DNA of 43,271 bases from Thermaceae bacterium (GCA_026984675.1 JALSRQ010000113.1:1-43271), one strand, 5' to 3'. Shown: positions 30,371 through 38,747, numbered from the stretch's first letter. Notes: generated by a model not told the origin, from the letters alone. Translations and numbers: made by a program.

Positions 30371-32474
30371 CCAGGAGCTTCTTAAGCCCCACCCCCTCGA
30401 AGTGGACCGTGACCTCGGCCCGGGGCCCCTCGCCGCGGGCAGCCACCACCGTGCCCACCCCGAAGCGGGGGTGGCGGACCCGCTCGCCGCCCTTGAAGCC
30501 GCCCTCGGGGGCCGGGGCGCGCCCGGTCGGGGCGGGGGCGGGGGCCGGCGGGGGCTCGGGGCCGACGGGGAGGAGGAGCCCCCGGGGGATCTCGGTTAGA
30601 AACCGGCTCGGCTCGCTCTTCTCCCGCCGCCCGTAGATCTCGCGCTCGCCGGCGTGGGTGAGGTAGAGCCGGTCCATCGCCCGGGTCACCCCGACGTAGA
30701 AGAGCCGCCGCTCCTCCTCAAGCTCCTCAAAGGTGGTGCTCGAGCGGTGGGGCAGGAGGCCCTCCTCGACCCCGACCAGGAAGACCACCGGGAACTCCAG
30801 CCCCTTGGCGTTGTGGAGGGTCATCAGGCTCACCGCGCCCCCCGCCGGCCCCCCCGGCTCCTCGGCCCGGGCGGTGAGGGCGACCTCGTCGAGGAAGGCG
30901 GCGAGGTCGGCGCCCCCCTCGGCCTCCCACTCGCGGGCGGCCCGGAGCAGCTCCTCGACGTTCTCCAAACGTTCCTCGGCGGCGGGGTCGGCGAGCAGGT
31001 AGCCGCGGTAGTCGGTGGCCGCCAGGACCTCCTCGAGGAACCCCCGGGGCCCCAGGGTCTCGGCGAGCTCGGCCAGGCGGTCGAGGAGCGCGAGGAAGTC
31101 GGAAACCGCCCGGGCCTGGCGCTCGGCAAGGAGCTCGGGGGCGGCCCTGAGGGCGGCCCTCAGGGACAGCCCGGCCGCCGCCGCGTGGGTCCGGAGGCGC
31201 TCGATGCTCTTCGCCCCGATGCCCCGGGGCGGGGTGTTCAGGATACGGAGGAGGGCGAGGTCGTCGCCCGGGCTCAGGGCCGCCCGGGCGTAGGCCAGGA
31301 GGTCCCGCACCTCCCGCCGGGCGAAAAACCCCACCCCGCCCACCACCCGGGCGGGGATCCGCTCCCGGTTGAAGGCCTCCTCCAGCACCCGCGACTGGGC
31401 GTTGGTGCGGTAAAGCACCGCGATCGCCTCGGGGGGGTAGGCGTCGAGCAGCCTTGCGGCCTCGCGGGCGACGAAGGCGGCCTCGTCGCGGTGGTCGAAG
31501 GCGGCGTAGACCCGCACCGGCTCCCCCTCCCCCTTAGCGGGGCGGAGCACCTTCTCCAGCCGGGCCTGGTTCTGCACGATCACCGCGTTGGCCACCGCCA
31601 GAATCCGGCCGGTCGAGCGGTAGTTGGTCTCCAGCTTGTAGACCTTGGTGCCGGGGTAGTCGTCGGCGAAGCGGAGGATGTTCCTGAGGTCGGCGCTCCG
31701 GAAGGCGTAGATCGACTGGTCGGGGTCGCCGACCACCATCAGGTTGGCCTCCTCGCCGGCCAGGAGCCGGGTCAGGCGGTACTGGGCGGGGTTGGTGTCC
31801 TGGTACTCGTCGACGTGGATGTAGCGGGCCCGTTGGCGGACCCGGGCGAGGACGTCGGGGTGGGCCTCGAAGAGGGCGATCGCCTTCAGGAGGAGGTCGG
31901 AAAAATCCACCGCCCCCTGCGCCGCCAGCCGCTCCTGGTAGGCGTGGAAGGCCTCGAGGACCGCCCGGGGGCCGATGCCCGCCACCCAGTCGGGGAGCTC
32001 GGCGATCGCGTCCTCGGCGGCCTCGCCGGCGAGCCGGGACTTCACCCGGTCGATCGCCGACCGCACCGCCACCGGCCGGGCCTCGATCCCCAGGCCCCGG
32101 AGCACCTCCTTGACGACCTGGAGCTGGTCGTCCTCGTCGTAGACCGCGAACCCCGGGGGCAGGCCGATCCGCTCGCCGTAGACCCTAAGGACCCGGAGGG
32201 CGGCGGAGTGGAAGGTCGAGACCCAGAGGTCGCCGGCCGCCCGGCCCACCAGCCGGGCCAGCCGCTCCCGCATCTCGTCGGCCGCCTTGTTGGTGAAGGT
32301 CACCGCCAGGATCTCGGCGGGGTGCACCCCCCGGTGGGCGATCAGGTAGGCCACCCGGTGGACCACCGTGCGGGTCTTGCCGGAGCCGGCGCCGGCCACC
32401 ACCAGCGCCGGCCCCCGGTCGTGGAGGACGACCGCGCGCTGCTCGGGGTTGAGGGGGTCGAGGAGCGGGTCCAT
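30342..32474 (-). CDS. uvrD: UvrD/PcrA-type superfamily 1 DNA helicase
   Basis: This 710-aa 3'-5' helicase serves in repair and removal of proteins from DNA. Motif I is GAGSGKT at residues 28-34. Then come the motif Ia region LAVTFTNKAADEMRERL, motif II VDEYQDTNPAQY, motif III VGDPDQSIYAFRSAD, LETNYRS (IV), motif V LMTLHNAKGLEFPVVFLVG and motif VI YVGVTRAMDRLYL. A C-terminal Tudor-like segment FKGGERVRHPRFGVGTVV typical of PcrA/UvrD follows a proline-rich linker. The TAG stop of the upstream amidohydrolase gene is part of the TAGACT hexamer 8 bases before the ATG. Confidence 0.96.
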   Translation of the reverse strand: MDPLLDPLNPEQRAVVLHDRGPALVVAGAGSGKTRTVVHRVAYLIAHRGVHPAEILAVTFTNKAADEMRERLARLVGRAAGDLWVSTFHSAALRVLRVYGERIGLPPGFAVYDEDDQLQVVKEVLRGLGIEARPVAVRSAIDRVKSRLAGEAAEDAIAELPDWVAGIGPRAVLEAFHAYQERLAAQGAVDFSDLLLKAIALFEAHPDVLARVRQRARYIHVDEYQDTNPAQYRLTRLLAGEEANLMVVGDPDQSIYAFRSADLRNILRFADDYPGTKVYKLETNYRSTGRILAVANAVIVQNQARLEKVLRPAKGEGEPVRVYAAFDHRDEAAFVAREAARLLDAYPPEAIAVLYRTNAQSRVLEEAFNRERIPARVVGGVGFFARREVRDLLAYARAALSPGDDLALLRILNTPPRGIGAKSIERLRTHAAAAGLSLRAALRAAPELLAERQARAVSDFLALLDRLAELAETLGPRGFLEEVLAATDYRGYLLADPAAEERLENVEELLRAAREWEAEGGADLAAFLDEVALTARAEEPGGPAGGAVSLMTLHNAKGLEFPVVFLVGVEEGLLPHRSSTTFEELEEERRLFYVGVTRAMDRLYLTHAGEREIYGRREKSEPSRFLTEIPRGLLLPVGPEPPPAPAPAPTGRAPAPEGGFKGGERVRHPRFGVGTVVAARGEGPRAEVTVHFEGVGLKKLLVRYAGLERV

Positions 32475-32482
32475 GCGTCCAG

Positions 32483-32488
32483 AGTCTA
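32483..32488 (-). promoter_or_regulatory. -10 hexamer TAGACT for uvrD, starting with the upstream stop codon
   Basis: TAGACT begins with the amidohydrolase stop TAG (32486-32488) and ends 8 bases before the uvrD ATG. Confidence 0.35.
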
Positions 32489-33436
32489 CCCAAGCCCGGG
32501 GCCCACCCGGGGCAGGAGCCCGAGCGCGTTCTCGGCGAAGATCGCCCGGAGGCCGCCCTCGTCGACCCCGAGCTCGAGCAGGGCGCGGAACTGCTCGTCG
32601 AAGTAGGCGCGCACCCAGCCCCGGGGGAAGTGGGAGCTATCGGAGCCAAAGACGATCCGCCCCGGCCCGAAGACCTCCAGGAAGGCCTGGAAGAGGTCCT
32701 TCAGGGTGGGCACCGGCCACTGGTAGCGCCGCCACTCGTTGTTCCCCGAGGTGTCGACGTAGACGTTGTCGGCCGCCCACATCAGGTGCATGAGCTCCCG
32801 GGTGTAGCCGCAGCCGAAGTGGGGCACCACCAAGCGGAGGCGGGGAAACCCCTTGGCCACGTCGTGGAGGACCCGGGGGTCGATGTTGGGGCCGGCGGCC
32901 ACCCCCATCGCCCCCCCCAGGGGGCCGAAGTGGACCAAGACCGGCACCCCCAGGGCCTCGGCGGTGGCCCAGAGGGGGTCGAGGGCGGGGTCGTCGAGCC
33001 GGCGCGGGTGGGCGGGGGCGAAGACCTTGTAGCCCACCAGGCCGAGCTCCTCGACTGCCCGGCGGAGCCGCTCGGGGGCGTCGGGGAGGAAGGGGTCGTG
33101 GTGGGCGAAGCCGTAGAGGCGGGGGTGGGGGCGGAGGACCTCGGCCAGGCGCTCGTTCCCCCCGCCGGTCACCAGCACCAGGCCCAGGAGGCCGTGGCGC
33201 TCCACCTCCTCGGCGAACCGGCGGGCGGCCTCGGCGGGGGCGGGCTGGGGGTCGTCGGGCTCCGGGAAACGGTAGCGGGCCCACCAGACCCGCTGGGCCC
33301 GTTGGTTCTTTTCCCCCCAGTGCCTTAGGGTCGCCTCCCCGAAGCGCTCGGCGAAACGGCGGCCCCAGCCGCCCCAGAGCTCGCGTCCTCGGTAGGGCAG
33401 GTGGGCGTGGAAGTCGAAGACCGGTACCGGCAGCAT
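32486..33436 (-). CDS. Amidohydrolase-2 (ACMSD-like) metal-dependent hydrolase/decarboxylase
   Basis: The 316-aa TIM-barrel protein has the amidohydrolase-2 signature: FDFHAH (H10, H12) near the N-terminus, VGYKVFAPAHPRRL, PVLVHFGPLGG, LRLVVPHFGCGYTRELMHLM with a further His, VYVDTSGN, and GRIVFGSDSSHFPRGW with the metal Asp. Family members hydrolyse lactones or amides or decarboxylate aromatic acids. The substrate cannot be told. It begins 9 bases after bshC ends, with AGGAGGAG 3 bases before its ATG, so it is likely translated from the bshC transcript. A tie to bacillithiol metabolism is possible but unproven; the protein is not a BshB-type LmbE deacetylase. Confidence 0.85.
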   Translation of the reverse strand: MLPVPVFDFHAHLPYRGRELWGGWGRRFAERFGEATLRHWGEKNQRAQRVWWARYRFPEPDDPQPAPAEAARRFAEEVERHGLLGLVLVTGGGNERLAEVLRPHPRLYGFAHHDPFLPDAPERLRRAVEELGLVGYKVFAPAHPRRLDDPALDPLWATAEALGVPVLVHFGPLGGAMGVAAGPNIDPRVLHDVAKGFPRLRLVVPHFGCGYTRELMHLMWAADNVYVDTSGNNEWRRYQWPVPTLKDLFQAFLEVFGPGRIVFGSDSSHFPRGWVRAYFDEQFRALLELGVDEGGLRAIFAENALGLLPRVGPGLG

Positions 33437-33445
33437 GGGCTCCTC

Positions 33446-34954
33446 CTAGAGAGCGATCACGGCCCGCCCCGAAAGCGGGGCCTCGGCCAGGGCAAAAAGC
33501 GCCCGCTCGCCGTGCTTGAGGTAGAAGTTGAGGTAGGGCAGGGCCGCTTCTTGGGGTTTTCCGCAGGGCCTGAGGTGCTTTTTGAGCCGCTCGGCCTGGG
33601 CGGCCAGCACCGCCTGGCGGTTCCGGCGGGCCCGGGCGAGCTTTTTGAAGAGCCGCTCGAACTCGGCGTCGAGCCGCCTCCGGACCCGGCCGGCGGCGGG
33701 GACCAGGGTGGGCTCGAAGGCCGCCAGCCGGGCCTCGGCCTCCCCGACCGACGCCCGCGCCCGCTCCAGCGCCGCCTCGGCCCCGCTGGCCTCGGCCAGC
33801 AGCCCGGCCAGTCGGGCGTCGAGGGCGGCCTCGGGGTCCTCCGCCGCCCGCCAGGCGTCGAGCCGGTAGCGGGCCAGGATGCGGGCCACCGGGGGCTCGA
33901 CCACCACCGCCCGCAACCGGGGCAGCACCGCCGGCATCGGCACCCCGTGGTGGCGGTAGACCGGGGCCAGCTCGGCGACGTAGGCGAGCTCCCCCGGCCC
34001 CACCACGAAGCCGGCCGAAGCCAGCAGGGCGTCCTGGAACACCGGTCGGAGGGCGGCGGCGGGGGTGAGGCGGGCGGGGTCGGCCTCGAGGACCGCCCGG
34101 AGGTCGGCCCGGGTGTAGCTCCGGCGACCGTCCCAAAACCGCCCCCGCCGGTAAAAGAGCAGGCGGCGCGTCCCCTCCTCGTCCTCCAGGAAGAGGTTGG
34201 TCGCCCCCGGCGGCCGGCCCAGCGTGGGCCGGAAACCCCGGGCCTTGAGGGCCGCCGCCCCCTCGGCCAGGGCGGCGACCGAGCCCAGGGGGTCGTCGAG
34301 CTCGCGGGCCAAAAGGGGAACGAAGAGGGGGGCGAACTCCGGGGCCATCGGGTCCAGGGGCAAAAGCCCCCGCTCCCCGAAGGCGAAGACCAGGAGGCGG
34401 GCGAAGGCTTCGGCATAGCCGGCGGCCGGGGCCAGGGCGGCGAGCACCGCCGCCCTGGCCTCGGGGTCCCCGTCGAAGTCGGCGAGCCAGGCCTTAAGAC
34501 GCTCCCGGTAGGGGGCGAAGGGGATCCGGCCCACCGGGGGCCCGACCGGGAGCGGCAGCCGCTCGGCGAGGAGCCGCTCGGAGCGGTCGAGGAGGCAGAG
34601 TCCGGCGACCTCCTCGGTGTCGTGGTCCTGGCTCGCCACCCAGAAGACCGCGACCCCCTCCCGCCCGGCCCGGCCCAGGGCGGAGTGGGCCTTGTAGAAG
34701 GTGAGGGCGGGGCCGCCGAGCAGGCCGGCCTGCTGGCCGGTTGCCACCACCGGGACCCCGGGGCGGGCCAGCCGGCGGGCCGCCTTAAGGGCGGCCTCGG
34801 GCGCCCCCAGCCGGCGGAGGTAGGCGACGAAGGCGGCGGCCACCTCCGTCCGGGGCCCGGCCGAGCGGCCCCGGCGCTCCCGGAAGGCGGCCTCGCCCAG
34901 GGGCACGAGTTCGGCGAGGCGCCGGGAGTCGAAGGCGGCTTCCCCGATCCGCAC
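33446..34954 (-). CDS. bshC: Putative bacillithiol synthase BshC (cysteine ligase)
   Basis: This 502-aa cytoplasmic protein adds cysteine to glucosaminyl-malate in the last step of bacillithiol synthesis. BshC features include VPVVATGQQAGLLGGPALTFYKAHSAL, VFWVASQDHDTEEVAGLCLLD, FGERGLLPLDP, a middle Rossmann-like region with ALRPVFQDALLASAGFVVGPGELAYVAELAPVYRHHGVPMPAVLPR, a long C-terminal coiled coil (about 370-440), and LRPCGKPQEAALPYLNFYLKHGE near the end. The GTG at 34954 (followed by RIGEAAFDS) is chosen because TATCTT lies 6 bases upstream and family members begin there. The frame stays open 34 codons further but into the divergent promoter region. Confidence 0.93.
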   Translation of the reverse strand: MRIGEAAFDSRRLAELVPLGEAAFRERRGRSAGPRTEVAAAFVAYLRRLGAPEAALKAARRLARPGVPVVATGQQAGLLGGPALTFYKAHSALGRAGREGVAVFWVASQDHDTEEVAGLCLLDRSERLLAERLPLPVGPPVGRIPFAPYRERLKAWLADFDGDPEARAAVLAALAPAAGYAEAFARLLVFAFGERGLLPLDPMAPEFAPLFVPLLARELDDPLGSVAALAEGAAALKARGFRPTLGRPPGATNLFLEDEEGTRRLLFYRRGRFWDGRRSYTRADLRAVLEADPARLTPAAALRPVFQDALLASAGFVVGPGELAYVAELAPVYRHHGVPMPAVLPRLRAVVVEPPVARILARYRLDAWRAAEDPEAALDARLAGLLAEASGAEAALERARASVGEAEARLAAFEPTLVPAAGRVRRRLDAEFERLFKKLARARRNRQAVLAAQAERLKKHLRPCGKPQEAALPYLNFYLKHGERALFALAEAPLSGRAVIAL

Positions 34955-34991
34955 GCCTTCAAGATACCCCCTACCAGCGGGCGCTGAAGGC
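34955..34991. promoter_or_regulatory. Inverted repeat in the bshC/phosphohexomutase divergent region
   Basis: GCCTTCA (34955-34961) and TGAAGGC (34985-34991) are perfect 7-base inverted arms 23 bases apart, flanking the bshC -10. This could be an operator or chance. Confidence 0.3.
34961..34966 (-). promoter_or_regulatory. -10 hexamer TATCTT, leaderless promoter for bshC
   Basis: TATCTT lies 6 bases before the GTG start at 34954 and decides the start choice. Confidence 0.45.
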
Positions 34992-35000
34992 CAGAGCGCG

Positions 35001-35006
35001 TAGTAT
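35001..35006 (+). promoter_or_regulatory. -10 hexamer TAGTAT, leaderless promoter for the phosphohexomutase gene
   Basis: TAGTAT ends 6 bases before the ATG at 35013. No Shine-Dalgarno is present. Confidence 0.45.
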
Positions 35007-35012
35007 GGGGGC

Positions 35013-36410
35013 ATGAGCGCGATCCGCTTCGGCACCGACGGCTGGCGCGACGTCATTGCCGAGAACTACACCTTCGCCAACGTCCGGCGGGTGGCCCAGG
35101 CCTACGCCGACCACCTGGTGGAACGGGGGGCCGACCAGGTGGTGGTGGGCTACGACGCCCGCTTCCTCTCCGACCGCTTCGCCGGCGCCGCCGCCGAGGT
35201 GCTGGCCGCCAACGGCCTCCACGCCCGGCTGGCCCGGCGGATCACCCCCACCCCGGTGACCTCGTTCGCGGTGGTCTACTACGGGGCCGACGGCGGGGTG
35301 ATGATCACCGCCAGCCACAACCCCCCGGAGTACAACGGCTTCAAGCTCAAGGGCCCCTACGGCGGTTCGGCGACCCCGGCGATCGTCGCCGAGGTCGAGG
35401 GGAAGCTGGACCAAAACCCGCCGGCCGCCTACCGCCCGGGGGACCACCGCCTGGAGTCCTTCCAGGTGCAAAAGCCCTACTTCGACCACCTGGCCGGAAT
35501 CCTCGACCTCGAGGCCCTGAGGGGCTTCTCCGGAGTCCTCTACCACGACGCGATGGGGGGCGCCGGGGGCGGCTGGGTCTCCGGGCTCGCCCGTCACCTC
35601 GACCTTCCCATCGAGGTCCGCGACCTCCACGCCGTGCCCCACCCGCTCTTTTACGGGGTGAACCCCGAGCCGATCCCCAAGAACCTCGCCACCCTCACCG
35701 CCCTGATGCGAAACGAGGCCGACCCCACCTTCGCCGCCGTCACCGACGGCGACGCCGACCGGATCGGAGCGGTGCTGGCGGGGGGCCGCTACTTCAACAG
35801 CCACCAGATCTTCGCGGTGCTGCTCCGCCACCTCCACCGGAAGGGGCTCAAGGGGCGGGTGGTCAAGACCTTCTCGGTCTCCAAGGTCGTCGACCTGCTG
35901 GCCGAGCGGCTCGGCCTCGAGGTCCTGACCACCCCGATCGGGTTCAAGTACATCACCGACGAGTTCCTGAAGGGCGACGTGCTGATCGGGGGCGAGGAGT
36001 CCGGCGGCATCGGGGTGGCCGGCCACCTCCCCGAGCGCGACGGGATCCTGAACGCCTGGCTCCTGCTGGAGTCGGTGGCGGTGACCGGGAAGTCGCTGGC
36101 CGAGCAGTTCGCCGAGATCGAAAACGAGGTCGGCTTCCGCCACGCCTTCGACCGGCTCGACCTCCGCCTCCCCGACCTCGCCTTCAAGGAGCGGGCGATG
36201 CGGGACCTCGCCGAACCCCGACCCCTGGCCGGCCGGAAGGTCACCGCCGTCGAGGACCTCGACGGCTACAAGTGGCACCTGGGGGAGGACGCCTGGGTGC
36301 TCTTCCGGCCCTCGGGGACCGAGCCGGTGCTCCGGATCTACGCCGAGGCCCCCGACCCCGAGACGGTGGCCCGGATCCTCAAGGAGGCGCGGGGGCTCCT
36401 CGGCCTCTAG
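35013..36410 (+). CDS. Phosphoglucomutase/phosphomannomutase family protein
   Basis: This 465-aa alpha-D-phosphohexomutase interconverts hexose 1- and 6-phosphates through a phosphoserine. The catalytic serine is S101 in TASHNPPEYNGFK, the metal loop is DGDADRIGAV (about 248), the sugar-binding loop is GGEESGGIG, and the phosphate-binding loop is FRPSGTEPVLRIY near the C-terminus. The four-domain layout and length are normal. Glucose, mannose or glucosamine specificity cannot be settled from sequence by eye. Its last 32 bases overlap the convergent lipoprotein gene. Confidence 0.95.
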   Translation: MSAIRFGTDGWRDVIAENYTFANVRRVAQAYADHLVERGADQVVVGYDARFLSDRFAGAAAEVLAANGLHARLARRITPTPVTSFAVVYYGADGGVMITASHNPPEYNGFKLKGPYGGSATPAIVAEVEGKLDQNPPAAYRPGDHRLESFQVQKPYFDHLAGILDLEALRGFSGVLYHDAMGGAGGGWVSGLARHLDLPIEVRDLHAVPHPLFYGVNPEPIPKNLATLTALMRNEADPTFAAVTDGDADRIGAVLAGGRYFNSHQIFAVLLRHLHRKGLKGRVVKTFSVSKVVDLLAERLGLEVLTTPIGFKYITDEFLKGDVLIGGEESGGIGVAGHLPERDGILNAWLLLESVAVTGKSLAEQFAEIENEVGFRHAFDRLDLRLPDLAFKERAMRDLAEPRPLAGRKVTAVEDLDGYKWHLGEDAWVLFRPSGTEPVLRIYAEAPDPETVARILKEARGLLGL

Positions 36411-37440
36411 GTCCCCGGGGCGGCCAGCGCCCTCCGATGAACTCGCCCATGCCCTCGGCCCAGACCGCGTGGCCGTCGCGCTCCCCTGGACCGGCCACGG
36501 GGCCCTCCCAGTAGGCGACGTGGGTGGTCGCGGTCCGGAGCTCCTGGGCCTGGGCCCGCGGCCTCAGAACCAGGGAAAGCCCCCGCGCCCGCACCCGCCA
36601 GGCCACCGCGTAGCGGTAGCCGCTCGTCGGCGAGGTCCAGTAGCGAAGGGGGGTCATGCCGACGTCCTCCAGCCTTCGCACCCGGCCGCTCGGCTCGACG
36701 AGGCTGGCGTGGAGGGCGACCACCCGGCCGCTCGGGGTCCGAACCCGGTAGAGCATCACCTCGCTCCAGTCGGAGAGCCGGAGGCCGAACCAGTCCCACC
36801 CCGCCCGCACCCCGGCCAGCTGGTCGCCCCACTGGTGGTCCATCCAGGCGAAGCCCCGCACCCGGCGCCCGGCCACCTCGCCGAGCAGGGCCAGGCGGGT
36901 GAAGGAAACGTAGTACATCCGCCCCACCCCGGCGGTGCCCGAGTAGCCGGGGGGGTGGACCACCGCCGGCTTGAGGGGGACCAGGGTGAGGTCGAGCCCC
37001 GGGGCCACCAGGCGGAACCCCGCCCCCTGCTGGAAGAGGCGGTGGCCGTCGAGGACCAGGCGGAGGGGGGCGCCGGCGACCCGGGCGCCGCCCTCGGGGT
37101 AGTCGCCGGCCTCGACCACCCTGCGGCGGCCGGTCCTGAGGTCGGTGATCGCAAGGTGCACGGCGTGGATCGGGTAGGGGTAGAGGGCCCGGGCCGAGAC
37201 CCCGAGCACCCGCCAGTCCTCCGGCGGGTAGGCCTTGAAGAAGGCCCAGTGAAAGGCGAGCCCGGCTTCCGGCAGGTAGGCCGAGAGGTACCACCACTCG
37301 ACCGGAGCGGGGTGGGGGCCCCAGTCGCCCGGGGAGGGCGGCCGGGCGGGGTCCACCCCGACCAACCGGGGGGCGCATCCGCCCAGCAAAAAGAGCGTCA
37401 GCAGGGCGGCGATCAAGCCGCGGGCGCGGTTTCCCGGCAC
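36379..37440 (-). CDS. AttH/CrtC-like (lipocalin-type) lipoprotein
   Basis: The 353-aa protein has a lipoprotein signal peptide with lipobox LLGGC (Cys22), so it is probably tethered to a membrane. The mature part resembles the AttH / carotenoid 1,2-hydratase-like family of paired lipocalin-like barrels: PVEWWYLSAYLPEAGLAFHWAFFK, YYVSFTRLALLGEV, GFAWMDHQWGDQ, WDWFGLRLSD and AVWAEGMGEF near the end. Some family members hydrate carotenoids and others are of unknown function, so I would not assign a reaction. The GTG start is supported by TAGAAT exactly 6 bases upstream. That hexamer begins with the stop codon of the CBS-ACT gene. Confidence 0.82.
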   Translation of the reverse strand: MPGNRARGLIAALLTLFLLGGCAPRLVGVDPARPPSPGDWGPHPAPVEWWYLSAYLPEAGLAFHWAFFKAYPPEDWRVLGVSARALYPYPIHAVHLAITDLRTGRRRVVEAGDYPEGGARVAGAPLRLVLDGHRLFQQGAGFRLVAPGLDLTLVPLKPAVVHPPGYSGTAGVGRMYYVSFTRLALLGEVAGRRVRGFAWMDHQWGDQLAGVRAGWDWFGLRLSDWSEVMLYRVRTPSGRVVALHASLVEPSGRVRRLEDVGMTPLRYWTSPTSGYRYAVAWRVRARGLSLVLRPRAQAQELRTATTHVAYWEGPVAGPGERDGHAVWAEGMGEFIGGRWPPRGPRGRGAPAPP

Positions 37441-37446
37441 GCCCCC

Positions 37447-37452
37447 ATTCTA
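37447..37452 (-). promoter_or_regulatory. -10 hexamer TAGAAT for the AttH-like gene, starting with the upstream stop codon
   Basis: The stop TAG of the CBS-ACT gene (37450-37452) is the first half of TAGAAT. Six bases separate it from the GTG at 37440. Confidence 0.45.
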
Positions 37453-38094
37453 GACCCGGGGCTCGGTCTTGCGCACGTCGACGATCTTCTCGCCGGCGGC
37501 CTCCAGCCGCTCGGGCACCTTCTCGGCCTCCTCGCCGGTCACCCGCATCACGATCCGGCGAAAACCCCCGTGCTTGCCGGCGGTGGCCACCGAAACGATG
37601 TTGGCCGGCGGCACCGCCTGGGCCGCCTTGGCCAGGGCGCCGGGGCGGTCGGGAACGTCGAAGGTGATCCGCACCCCGCCCTCCTTCATGCCCATCACCT
37701 CGATGAAGGACCGGAGGACGTCGGTGATGGTGATCATGCCGACCAGGCGGTCGCCCTCGAGGACCGGCAGGCCGCCGACCTTGTACTCCTCCATCAAAAG
37801 CGCGGCCTCCTCCAGGGGCTCCTCGGCCTGCACGGTGATCACCGGCTTGGCCATCACCTCGCTGACGGTGAGCTTGGCGAGCAGGTAGTTGAGCTCCCAG
37901 ACCGAGAGGGTGGTGGCCTTGGAGGGCATCGCCTCCTTCAGGTCCTTGTCGGTGACGATTCCCACCAGCCGCCCGTTCTCGAGGACCGGCAGCCGGCGGA
38001 AACCCTTTTCCTTGAGGAGCTTGATCGCCTCCAAGACAGGGGTATCGGGGGCGACCGTCACCGGGTCAGGGGTCATCCAATCGCGCACCAGCAT
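37450..38094 (-). CDS. CBS-pair and ACT domain protein (AcuB-like)
   Basis: The 214-aa protein has two CBS motifs, [21 protein letters not shown]... at residues 3-55 and [20 protein letters not shown]... at about 77-133, followed by an ACT domain ([21 protein letters not shown], about 142-205). This is the layout of AcuB-type proteins, which sense adenine nucleotides with the CBS pair and perhaps an amino acid with the ACT domain. No acuA or acuC gene is nearby, so acetoin use is not implied. A consensus TATAAT is followed by AGGAGG (38103-38108) before the ATG. Confidence 0.9.
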   Translation of the reverse strand: MLVRDWMTPDPVTVAPDTPVLEAIKLLKEKGFRRLPVLENGRLVGIVTDKDLKEAMPSKATTLSVWELNYLLAKLTVSEVMAKPVITVQAEEPLEEAALLMEEYKVGGLPVLEGDRLVGMITITDVLRSFIEVMGMKEGGVRITFDVPDRPGALAKAAQAVPPANIVSVATAGKHGGFRRIVMRVTGEEAEKVPERLEAAGEKIVDVRKTEPRV

Positions 38095-38114
38095 GGGAAA
38101 AACCTCCTAGCCGG

Positions 38115-38120
38115 ATTATA
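38115..38120 (-). promoter_or_regulatory. -10 hexamer TATAAT for the CBS-ACT gene
   Basis: A perfect TATAAT sits on the minus strand; 6 bases later AGGAGG gives a leadered start, in contrast to the leaderless neighbours. The -35 is weak. Confidence 0.5.
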
Positions 38121-38178
38121 GGGGGTCGCTCGCCTACAAACGTCCCGCCCCTCTCACGGCGCCTTAACCGCCCGTTGC

Positions 38179-38184
38179 TAGCCT
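38179..38184 (+). promoter_or_regulatory. -10 hexamer TAGCCT, leaderless promoter for the OmpH gene
   Basis: TAGCCT ends 6 bases before the ATG at 38191. No Shine-Dalgarno is seen. Confidence 0.45.
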
Positions 38185-38190
38185 CGCCCC

Positions 38191-38691
38191 ATGAAACGCG
38201 CCCTCGCTATCCTCCTCGCCCTCGGGTTCCTCGCCCTCACCGGGCTGCCCCTGGCCCAGAACAAGGCGGTGCCCAGCCGCGTCGGCTTCATCGACGCCGA
38301 AACCGTGGTCCAGGCCCACCCCGGCTACCCGGCGGTGGCCGAGATTCAGAAAAAGCGCGACGCCGAGCTCAAGCCCCTGGTCGAGAAGATCAAGCCGCTG
38401 GAGGGGAAGATCGCCTCCGGGCAGGCCACCGCCAAGGAGCGCCAGGACTACCAGGTGCTCCTCGAGGCCATCAAGAAGGTTCAGGACAAGTGGAACCCCA
38501 AGATCCAGGCCAAGCTCGAGCCGCTGATCAAGGAGGTCGACCGGGTGGTGGCCCAGGTCGCCAAGGCCAACGGCTTCGCGGTGATCATGAACCGCCGGGT
38601 GGCGGCGAGCTCGAACCTGGTGGTCTACGCCGACCCCGCCACCGACCTCACCCAGGCGGTGGTCGAGGCGCTAAAGAAGTTGAAGCGGTAG
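38191..38691 (+). CDS. OmpH/Skp-family periplasmic chaperone
   Basis: The 166-aa protein starts with a signal peptide ([23 protein letters not shown]). It continues with the OmpH pattern [16 protein letters not shown], a central charged coiled coil (about 60-125, long tentacle-like helices), and a C-terminal [15 protein letters not shown]...[21 protein letters not shown] block. Such chaperones hold unfolded outer-membrane proteins in the periplasm before insertion by BamA, encoded in this window at 10.9 kb. A pair of hairpins follows the stop. Confidence 0.88.
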   Translation: MKRALAILLALGFLALTGLPLAQNKAVPSRVGFIDAETVVQAHPGYPAVAEIQKKRDAELKPLVEKIKPLEGKIASGQATAKERQDYQVLLEAIKKVQDKWNPKIQAKLEPLIKEVDRVVAQVAKANGFAVIMNRRVAASSNLVVYADPATDLTQAVVEALKKLKR

Positions 38692-38692
38692 C

Positions 38693-38734
38693 CCCCTCGA
38701 GGGGAAAGGGCGCGGGGCGCCCCCCCGCGCCCTT
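38693..38734 (+). other. Tandem hairpins between ompH and ftsK, possible terminator
   Basis: CCCCTCGAGGGG (38693-38704) is a perfect palindrome. Just after it a 12-bp perfect stem (38706-38717 with 38723-38734, 5-base loop) ends at the ftsK -10. There is no T-run, so termination would be weak or factor-dependent. Confidence 0.5.
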
Positions 38735-38739
38735 AGAAT
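38734..38739 (+). promoter_or_regulatory. -10 hexamer TAGAAT for ftsK
   Basis: TAGAAT ends 8 bases before the ATG at 38748 and GGAGG (38741-38745) lies between, so the message would have almost no leader. Confidence 0.4.
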
Positions 38740-38747
38740 TGGAGGGT

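Noticed and set aside
34955-35056. N-terminal extension of bshC into the divergent promoter region
   Set aside because: It overlaps the phosphohexomutase promoter and start; BshC homologues begin near the GTG at 34954, which has its own -10.
33446-36410. A complete bacillithiol synthesis cluster around bshC
   Set aside because: No glycosyltransferase (BshA) or LmbE-type deacetylase (BshB) is in the window; the neighbouring hydrolase is of the amidohydrolase-2 type.
37450-38094. Acetoin utilisation cluster based on the AcuB-like gene
   Set aside because: No acuA, acuC or acetoin dehydrogenase genes nearby; CBS-ACT proteins occur widely without them.
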